A stretch of DNA of 51,649 nucleotides from Bacillota bacterium (GTDB lineage: Bacteria > Bacillota > Clostridia > Lachnospirales > Lachnospiraceae). Below the pieces are notes generated by a model, which made no database searches, had not been told where the DNA came from, and worked only from the letters and a program-made list of their open reading frames with translations. The stretch spans positions 1 through 51,649 of the forward strand of contig JAEZRJ010000043.1 of NCBI GenBank assembly GCA_023412855.1, in the 5' to 3' direction. The number at the start of each line of letters is the position of its first letter. The first letter of the stretch is position 1. Both the position numbers and the translations under genes were made by a program. This document shows positions 16,745 through 24,282 of this stretch, in pieces.

Positions 16745-17164
16745 ATGATTATAAAATATTATAAGAAAAAAAAGAATATTTTTGTCATGAATGTATCTGT
16801 TTCCTTCCTAAACGATATGATATATAGCGAAGATGGAGATGTTATTTTAAACATTAGAGAGTTCCCGGCCAGTAAAATCAGGGATGATTATGAGTATGGA
16901 GATTTCATGGCGGGAACCCCGCAAGAAGGAAATATATCCCTATTATTGGCAAATATCATGCCAAGAGAACCGGATAAGAAAACGGAACAAAGAAGCCTGA
17001 ACTATGTAAGGTACGTAAATAACTGCATTATTATGATCAGAAATGAAATGGAGGCAAAGTGCATCATGAGAAACATTCCCCCATTTTATGTTCGAACCTC
17101 GGAATCAAAGGAAATTAAGAAATCGGGGTCAAATAAGAACTTCAAAATCTTAGTTGTCCTTTGA
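16745..17164 (+). CDS. Hypothetical protein, doubtful
   Basis: An open frame of 139 codons with no recognisable domain. The start has only AGG one base upstream, and no later Met has a good site. It overlaps the convergent transglutaminase-like gene by 15 bp. The stretch MNVSVSFLNDMIYSEDGDVI looks protein-like, but the rest is low in regular pattern. It may be a gene remnant or a chance frame. Confidence 0.3.
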   Translation: MIIKYYKKKKNIFVMNVSVSFLNDMIYSEDGDVILNIREFPASKIRDDYEYGDFMAGTPQEGNISLLLANIMPREPDKKTEQRSLNYVRYVNNCIIMIRNEMEAKCIMRNIPPFYVRTSESKEIKKSGSNKNFKILVVL

Positions 17165-17884
17165 GTCTCTATCACAAAGATACTTCCTTATATCTCGAAC
17201 ATTCTTATTCATCCAATGCCTCCCCGCATTACGATACAAAAAAGCCATCATCCCTGACATTTCCTGCCGATGTTCCCCAAACAGTTCATCCGGGCTATCA
17301 TAGACTCCAAAGTCCTGATTAATCCCTTCGCTCTGAATATAAGTGTTATTACCATTCCAATCGATTACAGGATTCTTAAAATCCTTAACCGCAACGCCAT
17401 ATCCGCAGAAAGCCCCTTCGCAATCCTTATTTATCTTTTGCAATTTTTCCAAATAAGCCTTGTCCAAAATGAAGCCTTCCAGCTCATACCAATTGTTATC
17501 GTAATATACTTCCACCCAACTATGCAGTACATTACGGGGAGCATTCTCATATATCAATCCCGTCATAGCGCCCTTTTGCAGTTCCTTGTCGATGGTAAAC
17601 CCATGCACTCTGCAAGGGATTTTAACTGCTCTTAACAATGCCATAAAAAGGGTTCCCTTCGTATTGCACTGCCCATATCCATCGGACAAAACCTTAGATG
17701 CAGCTATACGATCATCGATATTATACCCGAATAGAATTTCATCTCTTACATAATTATATACCGTTTTAATGCGGTGAAATTCGTCTAACTCTCCCCACCT
17801 TTTCTTATTTACCAAAGACTGTATCCGGCAATCGGAAAAGTCCAGCATCCTGGTTTCCATTAAATACCTATCCATCTGCATCAT
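17150..17884 (-). CDS. Transglutaminase-like cysteine protease-fold protein
   Basis: About 244 residues. The transglutaminase-like core is visible: DGYGQCNTKGTLFMALLRA with the catalytic Cys, VLHSWVEVYY with the catalytic His, and an acidic residue in NWYELEGF. There is no signal peptide, so it is cytoplasmic. AGAGG lies 8 bp before the ATG at 17884; an ATG at 17890 is too close to it. Such single-domain proteins may be peptidases or amidases, and the substrate is unknown. It is separated by 71 bp from the AraC gene upstream on the same strand. Confidence 0.8.
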   Translation of the reverse strand: MMQMDRYLMETRMLDFSDCRIQSLVNKKRWGELDEFHRIKTVYNYVRDEILFGYNIDDRIAASKVLSDGYGQCNTKGTLFMALLRAVKIPCRVHGFTIDKELQKGAMTGLIYENAPRNVLHSWVEVYYDNNWYELEGFILDKAYLEKLQKINKDCEGAFCGYGVAVKDFKNPVIDWNGNNTYIQSEGINQDFGVYDSPDELFGEHRQEMSGMMAFLYRNAGRHWMNKNVRDIRKYLCDRDSKDN

Positions 17885-17955
17885 TATCATATCCTCTCTA
17901 ATCTATTATGAGAAAATGATACCCCCTGTTTTGCCTAAAGTCTTTCAAAAACCTG

Positions 17956-18672
17956 CTATTTTAAAACAGCAGTAATGGATATTCCGGTCTGCTTTTTGCA
18001 CATGGCCGCAAGATGTGCTGCACTGGAGAACCCGGCCTCTAATGCTGCATAAACGATAGAGTGTCCTTCCAGAACCAATTTATAGGCTTTTTCCAGTTGC
18101 TTAATATTTAGGTATCCTTTTAAAGAGCTGCCGGTCTGTTCTTTGAATATGTGGGAAAGCCTTCCGATTGAAATGAAGTTTTCTCGTGCAATTTCTTCAA
18201 GCAGGCTTTCCAAATGTCGATAATTCTTAATATCCACGATAAGCTTTGCCACACGTTCATCCCTTGCATCCAGCTCACCGTGCTCACCATCGTTTTCTTT
18301 CCTCGGCAAATTCATTTCGCGGAGTAAACTTTCTATAAATAAAACGACTTCATGCTGCAAACCATCAGAAGGATAATCTTGGGTTAACATAATGTTTTCT
18401 GTTAATACATTTTCAGCTCCCAGAAGATAATCGGATTTTAATTTTTCTGCCAAAAGACTTGTTGGATCGATCAAAAGAAATAGCTGGCATTGTTCCCTTG
18501 GGGGCATCTGGTGATTGACGTTTCCATTCACTATTAACGCTTGATAACAATGCCGATTTCCTTCTTTTTCTGATAGAAAAAATACATGAAGAAAATTATG
18601 TTTGTGAATAGAAACACTTTTAAAAGTTGGGATGACTACGATATAGTCATTTTCAAAATATATTTTACTCAC
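17956..18672 (-). CDS. AraC-family transcriptional regulator
   Basis: About 239 residues. The N-terminal half is a small beta-rich sensing domain (SIHKHNFLHVFFLSEKEG). The C-terminal 100 residues are a two-helix-turn-helix AraC domain, with FISIGRLSHIFKEQTGSSLK and then AALEAGFSSAAHLAAMCKK. I choose the GTG at 18672, which has AAAAGGAG 8 bp upstream; the ATG at 18705 lies upstream of that site and touches the MerR stop codon. It probably forms an operon with the MerR gene. Target unknown. Confidence 0.85.
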   Translation of the reverse strand: MSKIYFENDYIVVIPTFKSVSIHKHNFLHVFFLSEKEGNRHCYQALIVNGNVNHQMPPREQCQLFLLIDPTSLLAEKLKSDYLLGAENVLTENIMLTQDYPSDGLQHEVVLFIESLLREMNLPRKENDGEHGELDARDERVAKLIVDIKNYRHLESLLEEIARENFISIGRLSHIFKEQTGSSLKGYLNIKQLEKAYKLVLEGHSIVYAALEAGFSSAAHLAAMCKKQTGISITAVLK

Positions 18673-18705
18673 GGTATGAACTCCTTTTACGGCATAGTCT
18701 GGCAT

Positions 18706-19572
18706 TTACTTGTGCAAATGATATTGTAATGCTCCGGCAATATAATCAGAAGCGCCTGTTCCATACTTTTCATCATTAATTGCCTTGATAGTATCATGAG
18801 AATAGCCCTCTATTACCAGATTCCAAAATCCTTCGCCCATATCTATCCCCAAATTATTTTTATTTGAAAATTCAATAATTTCATGAATAATAGCCTGGAT
18901 TTCATTAGAAGAAACATCTCTGCTCATGTCGGAAGTCAGTTTGATATATAATTCGTCGCTTTTTTTCATAATATCATCCTTATTTTCGATGATAGCATTT
19001 GACTGTTCCATTAATTCTGAAAAATGTTCCAAATTGTATTTCATGGCTTCCGTATATTTTTCAATACTGCCGAATTGCTTAATGGCAAGCTTTGCGACAT
19101 TGGACTCATCGTCCTTGACTTTTTGGATAAACTGATTGAAGTTTTCGATGCTTCCCCAATATTTAATTATATCATCTTTCTTTTTGCTTTTGAATTGTTC
19201 CAAAGCCTCGATATATTCACTTAAGTCAAACTCTTCAAAGCTCATATACTTCTCTCCCTTCTCCAATCTGCTTAGAAGCACGATCAGCTTGTCTATTCGG
19301 TTTCGTTTTAGACAGAGTAGTTTCTTTTGCTTCTTAAAAGCCTCGATTTTATCAAACTCCGGATTTTGCAGAATCTCTTTGATTTCTTTCAGTTTAAAAT
19401 CAAATTCTCTAAAAAGTAAAATTTGCTGCAACTTTTGCAATGCCTCATCGCCGTATAAGCGATAGCCGGCCGGCGTCAGTTCGCTTGGCTCTAAAAGCCC
19501 GATTTCATCATAGTATTGCAGAGTTCTTATGCTTATTCCCGTTAATTCAGCAACTTGGCTTATCGTCTTCAT
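18706..19572 (-). CDS. MerR-family regulator (TipAL-like)
   Basis: About 288 residues. The MerR DNA-binding domain is residues 1-70 (MKTISQVAELTGISIRTLQYYDEIGLL), followed by a dimerization coiled coil (about 75-105). A TipAS-like antibiotic/small-molecule-binding domain of helices closes the protein (residues 150-288, ending YIAGALQYHLHK). The ATG at 19572 is preceded by AAGAGG; the ATG at 19581 is too close. Its promoter at 19649-19679 has the stretched 19-bp spacer used by MerR proteins, so it is probably autoregulated. Confidence 0.88.
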   Translation of the reverse strand: MKTISQVAELTGISIRTLQYYDEIGLLEPSELTPAGYRLYGDEALQKLQQILLFREFDFKLKEIKEILQNPEFDKIEAFKKQKKLLCLKRNRIDKLIVLLSRLEKGEKYMSFEEFDLSEYIEALEQFKSKKKDDIIKYWGSIENFNQFIQKVKDDESNVAKLAIKQFGSIEKYTEAMKYNLEHFSELMEQSNAIIENKDDIMKKSDELYIKLTSDMSRDVSSNEIQAIIHEIIEFSNKNNLGIDMGEGFWNLVIEGYSHDTIKAINDEKYGTGASDYIAGALQYHLHK

Positions 19573-19648
19573 ACTTACCATCCTCTTAAAATTAAAAAAG
19601 TAATGCAGAAATTTACTTACGAATATCCTATCTTTTCCCTTAGATAAT

Positions 19649-19679
19649 ATAGTACACTATCACGTTGCGTTGGAGTCAA
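19649..19679 (-). promoter_or_regulatory. MerR-type promoter with 19-bp spacer
   Basis: Minus-strand TTGACT (19674-19679), a 19-bp spacer and TACTAT (19649-19654). The spacer holds an imperfect dyad (ACTCCAACGCAACGTGATAGT without its last base), the arrangement bound and untwisted by MerR/BmrR/TipA proteins. Confidence 0.75.
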
Positions 19680-19845
19680 TACATTTTTATTTGACTTAAA
19701 GTAAATGAATTTCCAAAAAATGTAGGATAAGCTGTAATAAAGCGTCGACATAAATATAAACTTATTTAATGTTGATGATAGATGTTTTATAAAATTGAAG
19801 GTAAAATATAATCAGATATAGAATAAATAGAAAGGATGCAGGAAG

Positions 19846-20622
19846 ATGGATAATTATTTTGATTTAACAGGAAAAGTGGCAGTCGTGACAGGTGCAAGCT
19901 CCGGACTGGGGGCAGATGCCGCACTCGCCTACGCAAAAGCGGGAGCAGATGTGGTGCTGCTTGCAAGGCGAGCGGAAAAGCTGGATGCAGTAAGGGTTGA
20001 AATTGAAAAAACAGGAAGAAAAGCAATCGCACAGGCCTGCGATGTAACAGATGAGGAAAGTGTAAAGTCGGCAATCGGTAAAATACTGGAAGTCTTCGGG
20101 CAAATTGATATCTTGCTGAATAATGCCGGGATAGCTGTGCGGGGCGGCGTAGACAGCATGACAGTAGAAGAATGGGATAAGTCCTTTGATACAAACGTAA
20201 AAGGAATCTTTCTGGTAAGCAAGTATGTCATTCCCCATATGAGGGAAAACAACTATGGTAAAATTATCAATATTGCGTCTATCAATGCAGTTGTTGCGGA
20301 TAAGTCTGACCTGTTTATCAGGCATTCCTACAATTCTTCTAAAGCGGCTGTGGTGGGCCTGACCAGAGGTATGGCGGCATCCTATGCAAAATACGGTATT
20401 ACGGTAAATGCTATTGGGCCGGCACTTTTTGAAAGCGAGATGACGAGCGGAACATTGTTTAAATCCGAGGAATTTTTAAAGGGATATAATTATTCTAATC
20501 CTACGGGCCGCCCGGGGAATCGGGGAGAATTAAACGGCACGATTCTTTACCTTTCCAGTGACGCTTCCAGCTATGTGCAGGGACAGTTTATTATTGTCGA
20601 CGGCGGCAGCGCCCTCGTGTAA
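19846..20622 (+). CDS. SDR-family NAD(P)-dependent oxidoreductase
   Basis: 258 residues of classical short-chain dehydrogenase. The Rossmann glycine motif is TGASSGLG at about residues 15-22, followed by NNAG, the catalytic Ser in INIASINA and the YNSSK catalytic pair. A substrate-loop region and a C-terminal GQFIIVDGGSALV close the fold. Arg residues after the second strand (LLARRAEK) suggest NADPH preference. The gene is divergent from the merR-araC pair, which may control it. It resembles gluconate-5-dehydrogenase or glucose-1-dehydrogenase-like enzymes; the substrate cannot be told. Confidence 0.88.
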   Translation: MDNYFDLTGKVAVVTGASSGLGADAALAYAKAGADVVLLARRAEKLDAVRVEIEKTGRKAIAQACDVTDEESVKSAIGKILEVFGQIDILLNNAGIAVRGGVDSMTVEEWDKSFDTNVKGIFLVSKYVIPHMRENNYGKIINIASINAVVADKSDLFIRHSYNSSKAAVVGLTRGMAASYAKYGITVNAIGPALFESEMTSGTLFKSEEFLKGYNYSNPTGRPGNRGELNGTILYLSSDASSYVQGQFIIVDGGSALV

Positions 20623-20633
20623 AAAGAAAGTAT

Positions 20634-20670
20634 AAACAACCGGTTTCCGGAAGGAAAACCGGTTGTTTTA
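20634..20670 (+). terminator. Terminator after the SDR gene
   Basis: AAACAACCGGTTT pairs with AAACCGGTTGTTT around a short loop, with a T tail, 12 bp past the stop codon. Confidence 0.88.
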
Positions 20671-20809
20671 TTAAAAGCAGAAAAGTCTGCGATGAATGGT
20701 ACGGTTGACAAGCCTGGCATTTCCATAAAAATATAGCAGTGTATATCAGCTTCTATTCAAAGCCATTTTACGACGCTTTATATGAAATTTCTAATAAAAA
20801 ATAATATTA

Positions 20810-20850
20810 TTGACAACGGTCAATTAAAATGATAGAGTATCATATGATAC
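20810..20850 (+). promoter_or_regulatory. Promoter and likely operator of the tetR-CPBP operon
   Basis: TTGACA (20810-20815), a 17-bp spacer and TAGAGT (20833-20838). A perfect 14-bp palindrome GTATCATATGATAC (20837-20850) overlaps the -10 and start region, and TTGACAACGGTCAA overlaps the -35. Either may be bound by the TetR protein encoded 37 bp downstream. Confidence 0.75.
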
Positions 20851-20886
20851 GTAACACATATTACTTATACAAAAGGAGAGATTACT

Positions 20887-21468
20887 TTGCCGCCCAAAAT
20901 AAGAATTACACAAGAACAAATCATAAATACATCTATTTGTATTGTTAGAGAAAAGGGCATAGAGAACTTAAACGCCCGTGCGATTGCAGAGATGATCGGA
21001 TGCTCTGTACATCCGATATTCCGCGTATATAAATCAATGGACGGATTAAAAAATGAAGTTTATAAAGAAACAGAAAAAATATACAATGCAGTAATGTTCG
21101 AAGCTATGAGTGATCCTGACAACGGATTTTTGAATATTGGTTTAGCATATATTGAATTTGCAAAGAAGGAAAAGAATTTATTTAAACTGCTATTTATGTC
21201 AGATGCATTTGAAAACAAAAGTATGCTGGAAATTGTCGGTTCAACAGAAGGCGATGATGAAGTTTTAGAAATGATAAGCAAAATGACCGGCTTAGGTAAA
21301 CAATTTTCTCAGGAATTGTATGCGGGAGTTTGGCTTACAGCACATGGTATTGCATCAATGTATGCAACAAATAATTGCCGCTTTAGTGACGATGAAACAA
21401 GAAGATTATTGAATAATTCGTTTAAGGGATTGATGATAAAATTGAAGACTGAAGAGGGAGAGAAATGA
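20887..21468 (+). CDS. TetR-family transcriptional regulator
   Basis: 193 residues. The N-terminal helix-turn-helix is ITQEQIINTSICIVREKG..NLNARAIAEMIGCSVHPIFR, with the conserved Gly-Cys-Ser turn. The C-terminal helical domain is WHG/TetR_C-like (residues 60-185), with YIEFAKKEKNLFKLLF. The start is TTG, decided by AAAAGGAGAG 7-8 bp upstream; no ATG is available nearby. It overlaps the CPBP protease gene by 4 bp. Confidence 0.9.
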   Translation: MPPKIRITQEQIINTSICIVREKGIENLNARAIAEMIGCSVHPIFRVYKSMDGLKNEVYKETEKIYNAVMFEAMSDPDNGFLNIGLAYIEFAKKEKNLFKLLFMSDAFENKSMLEIVGSTEGDDEVLEMISKMTGLGKQFSQELYAGVWLTAHGIASMYATNNCRFSDDETRRLLNNSFKGLMIKLKTEEGEK

Positions 21469-22232
21469 TGAAAGAACGGTTCAGAATAAGACATCCATAT
21501 ATATGTGCTATAGGTGCGGCATTTTTATGTACATTTATGACCGGATTAGGAACTGCAATTCCGCAAATTTTAAATTTACAAATAGAAATGCAGCTTATCG
21601 TAACAACTATCTTTTTGGTTTTTTCTGTTTTCATAAGCTTATTCATAATTAAAAAAACAGGTTTATCACTGATAAAATGCGGGTTTAGACTGCAAAATAG
21701 AAATACACTAAAGAAAGTTATGCATTATATTCCGCTGATTTTGATAGAAATAACAGCTATAGTATTATTAGGATTTTCATCAGAAATAACAATAAAGCAA
21801 TATATTGTTCTTTTATTATTTGTAATAGCAGTAGGATTTAATGAAGAAATATATTTTAGAGGAATTGCATATAATTTTCTCCTTGTAAAAGGAAGTAAAA
21901 CTGCTATTATTTTTTCGTCAATTATATTTGGCGTGCTGCACTTGGCTAATGCGCTAAATGGTAAAAGTTTGGTTTATCTCATATTACAAATGATTTTTGC
22001 ATTTCTGGTTGGCTTTGTTCTTGCTGAAATAGTAAATATTACGAAAAGTTTGTGGTTTATAATTATTTGGCATGCACTTCATGATTATATTGCAAGTGTA
22101 ACCTGTGAAGATTTAGGTACAAAAACAGTTGTCGCATTGGGTTTACAAGTATGTATATTATTAATTTATGCAATTGTTATGTGGAAAACGAACAAGAAGT
22201 TTGAGTCAGATAATTTAGAGACCGTATTTTGA
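21465..22232 (+). CDS. CPBP-family intramembrane metalloprotease
   Basis: 255 residues with about eight hydrophobic helices. The CPBP (Abi) signatures are present: FNEEIYFRG (EExxxR, around residue 125), FGVLHLAN with a metal-binding His, and IIWHALHDYI with another. In Firmicutes such proteases resemble CAAX-processing enzymes and are often linked to bacteriocin immunity; the role here is unknown. It is translationally coupled to the TetR gene. Confidence 0.88.
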   Translation: MMKERFRIRHPYICAIGAAFLCTFMTGLGTAIPQILNLQIEMQLIVTTIFLVFSVFISLFIIKKTGLSLIKCGFRLQNRNTLKKVMHYIPLILIEITAIVLLGFSSEITIKQYIVLLLFVIAVGFNEEIYFRGIAYNFLLVKGSKTAIIFSSIIFGVLHLANALNGKSLVYLILQMIFAFLVGFVLAEIVNITKSLWFIIIWHALHDYIASVTCEDLGTKTVVALGLQVCILLIYAIVMWKTNKKFESDNLETVF

Positions 22233-22321
22233 GAGATATATATAGTTGGTCTTATTTGATACTCGCTTATTTATAAAAGCTTAAAAATTGATAGAGTACA
22301 AATTTAGTACAATGTACTTTT

Positions 22322-22376
22322 AAACAGGGTTGTTGCAAATTAGATGTACCATATTTTGCAACAACCCTGTTTTATA
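22322..22376. terminator. Strong 18-bp hairpin downstream of the CPBP gene
   Basis: AAACAGGGTTGTTGCAAA (22322-22339) is perfectly complementary to 22355-22372 and is followed by T-rich sequence. Confidence 0.85.
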
Positions 22377-22435
22377 TTATGGGAAAGACCTTGTTGCCTT
22401 AACGTGTGAAGGTATTGCCTCCTATGATATAAACA

Positions 22436-22452
22436 CGAGTGCAAAACACTCG
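22436..22452. other. Short perfect hairpin
   Basis: CGAGTG, a CAAAA loop, then CACTCG. It lies just before the dispersed repeat at 22479. Confidence 0.5.
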
Positions 22453-22478
22453 CATTGCCTTTCGGGCCAACGCTGTAC

Positions 22479-22530
22479 GGCTACGCGCGCCAAGAAAAAG
22501 CTGTGCTGCCGGAGTATTTGGCCGCGAGAA
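22479..22530 (+). repeat. Dispersed ~52-bp repeat, copy 1
   Basis: It contains AAAAAGCTGTGCTGCCGGAG. It aligns with 31271-31322 over about 52 bp, with roughly three quarters of the bases matching by eye and GCTGTGCTGCC perfectly shared. The rest of the 22233-22738 gap holds no supported gene. Confidence 0.6.
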
Positions 22531-22738
22531 ATCCGGTCGCGGCACCCTTCTGCAATTTCCTATCCGGCGGTCATAATATTTTAAAGAAGCGATTACCTGG
22601 CGATAGATAAATGATATAACAAATGCTATAATATCATGAAAGATAACGAATACGCTGTTTGAATGAAAATATAGAATACGAAAAAAAGCAGATATAGCCA
22701 GACACAACATACAATAGGCAACAACGAAGGAGGGAGCA

Positions 22739-23602
22739 ATGGATTTCCATAAAATATATAAACCATTAACAGCCACTCCCTTTGCTTGTGGCCCGGACTA
22801 CATGGAATTCGAGCCGTGCGACGCGCTGAAGCCGTTTGTCAGGTGCTTCTGGGGCAGCAGTAAGCCTTACATACAGCTCAAGACGGATATTCCTATGCAA
22901 GGGCTGGTGACGCCGGATACCTGCATGGACATCATTTTCGATATCAATTTTACCGAAAATACTCTGGAAGGAAGCTTTTGCGGAATCGATGACAGATCCT
23001 TTTTTACCAGCCGTTTAGACGACAAGCGTATGGAACTTTCCACCTTTTCCATCCGATTTTACGCGTGGAGTGCAGTTCTTTTTTCGGAGGAGTCTATGAA
23101 GGATGTTAAAAATGAATTTTTTCATGTGGATTATCATTTTTCCAAGCTTAGGAAAGAACTTCAGCCTCTTTTGTTCGACGTGATAAATATAGAGGATAGG
23201 ATTGCCATTGCGGAAAGGTTCTTGTTAAAAAATATCCATCCGGAAAGAAGCAATCCCATTGTCATGGAAGTGGTATCTGAAATTCTGCGAAAAAAAGGAA
23301 ATCTCAGGATTGAGCAGCTTTCCAAAGATATTCATATAAGCGGCAGGCACTTGGAACGGATATTCCGGGAAAATGTAGGTGTATCTCCCAAAAAGTTCTC
23401 CTCTCTTATACGTTATCAGTATTTATGGCATGACATGCTGTTTCGAAAGGACTTTAATGTTCTCGATGCGGTATATGAGCTTGGCTATACGGATCAGGCC
23501 CATCTGGTAAATGATTTTAAGCAGTTTCATACCATGTCCCCTCAGGAGGCGAAAAGCTTTGCGCTGAAAGAGGTCGCATTTTTACAAGAAAAAGAGAGAT
23601 AA
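22739..23602 (+). CDS. AraC-family transcriptional regulator with N-terminal DUF6597-type domain
   Basis: 287 residues. The N-terminal 150 residues form a beta-rich sensor starting with YMEFEPCDALKPFVRCFWGS and continuing PDTCMDIIFDIN, the pattern of DUF6597-bearing AraC proteins. The C-terminal AraC domain has LSKDIHISGRHLERIFRENV and AVYELGYTDQAHLVNDFKQF. The start is behind AAGGAGGGAGC. The target may be the DUF3795 gene 90 bp downstream, on the same strand. Confidence 0.88.
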   Translation: MDFHKIYKPLTATPFACGPDYMEFEPCDALKPFVRCFWGSSKPYIQLKTDIPMQGLVTPDTCMDIIFDINFTENTLEGSFCGIDDRSFFTSRLDDKRMELSTFSIRFYAWSAVLFSEESMKDVKNEFFHVDYHFSKLRKELQPLLFDVINIEDRIAIAERFLLKNIHPERSNPIVMEVVSEILRKKGNLRIEQLSKDIHISGRHLERIFRENVGVSPKKFSSLIRYQYLWHDMLFRKDFNVLDAVYELGYTDQAHLVNDFKQFHTMSPQEAKSFALKEVAFLQEKER

Positions 23603-23691
23603 TCTTGTAGAATAAAGGGGAGAAGACACATAATCAGGGCGTTATGCTGGAATACAAAGATATCGTATCAAAGGAAGGGAAGGTATGAAAA

Positions 23692-23985
23692 ATGAGCTTG
23701 AGCTGTTGCGGAACGGATTGCAGTATCTGCGCTTGCTACGGCAATTTGTGCAAGGGATGTAACGAAAGTATGGGGAAGGTGTTCCACGCGCCGGAGGGAA
23801 GGGCATGTGCAATTTATGAGTGTGCTTTAGGAGATAAAAAGGTGGAAAGCTGCGGAAAATGCGGAGAAGTACCCTGCGCTGTTTGGAGGAGTACGCGTGA
23901 TCCTCAGTTCAGCGATGAGGAGTTTGAGAAAAATATATGTGAGAGAATCGGGAATTTGAGGACATATATGACTGAAAAAGCATAA
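23692..23985 (+). CDS. DUF3795 cysteine-rich small protein
   Basis: 97 residues with nine or more cysteines arranged as CCGTDCSICACYGNLCKGC, then CAIYECAL, then CGKCGEVPCAVW. This spacing is that of DUF3795 proteins, which probably bind zinc or an iron-sulphur cluster; their function is unknown. It follows the AraC gene and ends 62 bp before a terminator. Confidence 0.82.
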   Translation: MSLSCCGTDCSICACYGNLCKGCNESMGKVFHAPEGRACAIYECALGDKKVESCGKCGEVPCAVWRSTRDPQFSDEEFEKNICERIGNLRTYMTEKA

Positions 23986-24046
23986 AATTAAATAGTAAAA
24001 CAATCAGGTCCATTCATGTGTTCCGGATTGTTGCAAATGGGATTAT

Positions 24047-24079
24047 GGCTGGTATTCTGCGGAATGCCGGCCTTTTTTT
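24047..24079 (+). terminator. Terminator after the DUF3795 gene
   Basis: GGCTGGTATTC pairs with GAATGCCGGCC (two G-U pairs) and is followed by seven T. Confidence 0.85.
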
Positions 24080-24282
24080 GCAATGCGGCCTGATATGAGA
24101 GAAGGGTAAGGGATTAAGGATGCCCAATGGAAAGTCACTGTAAAAGTAAAAAAAATAGCGATTAAAGTAATAAATATTAAAAAAATGCGGTAAAAAGAGT
24201 GCATTTTATCCGGTAAAAATCCTTTTTTTCCCATGTTAATATAGAAAAGGTGAAAAAGAATCTGTCAAAGGGGACGGCGACG

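Noticed and set aside
24120..24250. Sigma-28 type promoter for the chemotaxis receptor
   Set aside because: TAAAG-like and GCGGTAAA-like blocks exist, but the spacing does not fit the flagellar consensus.
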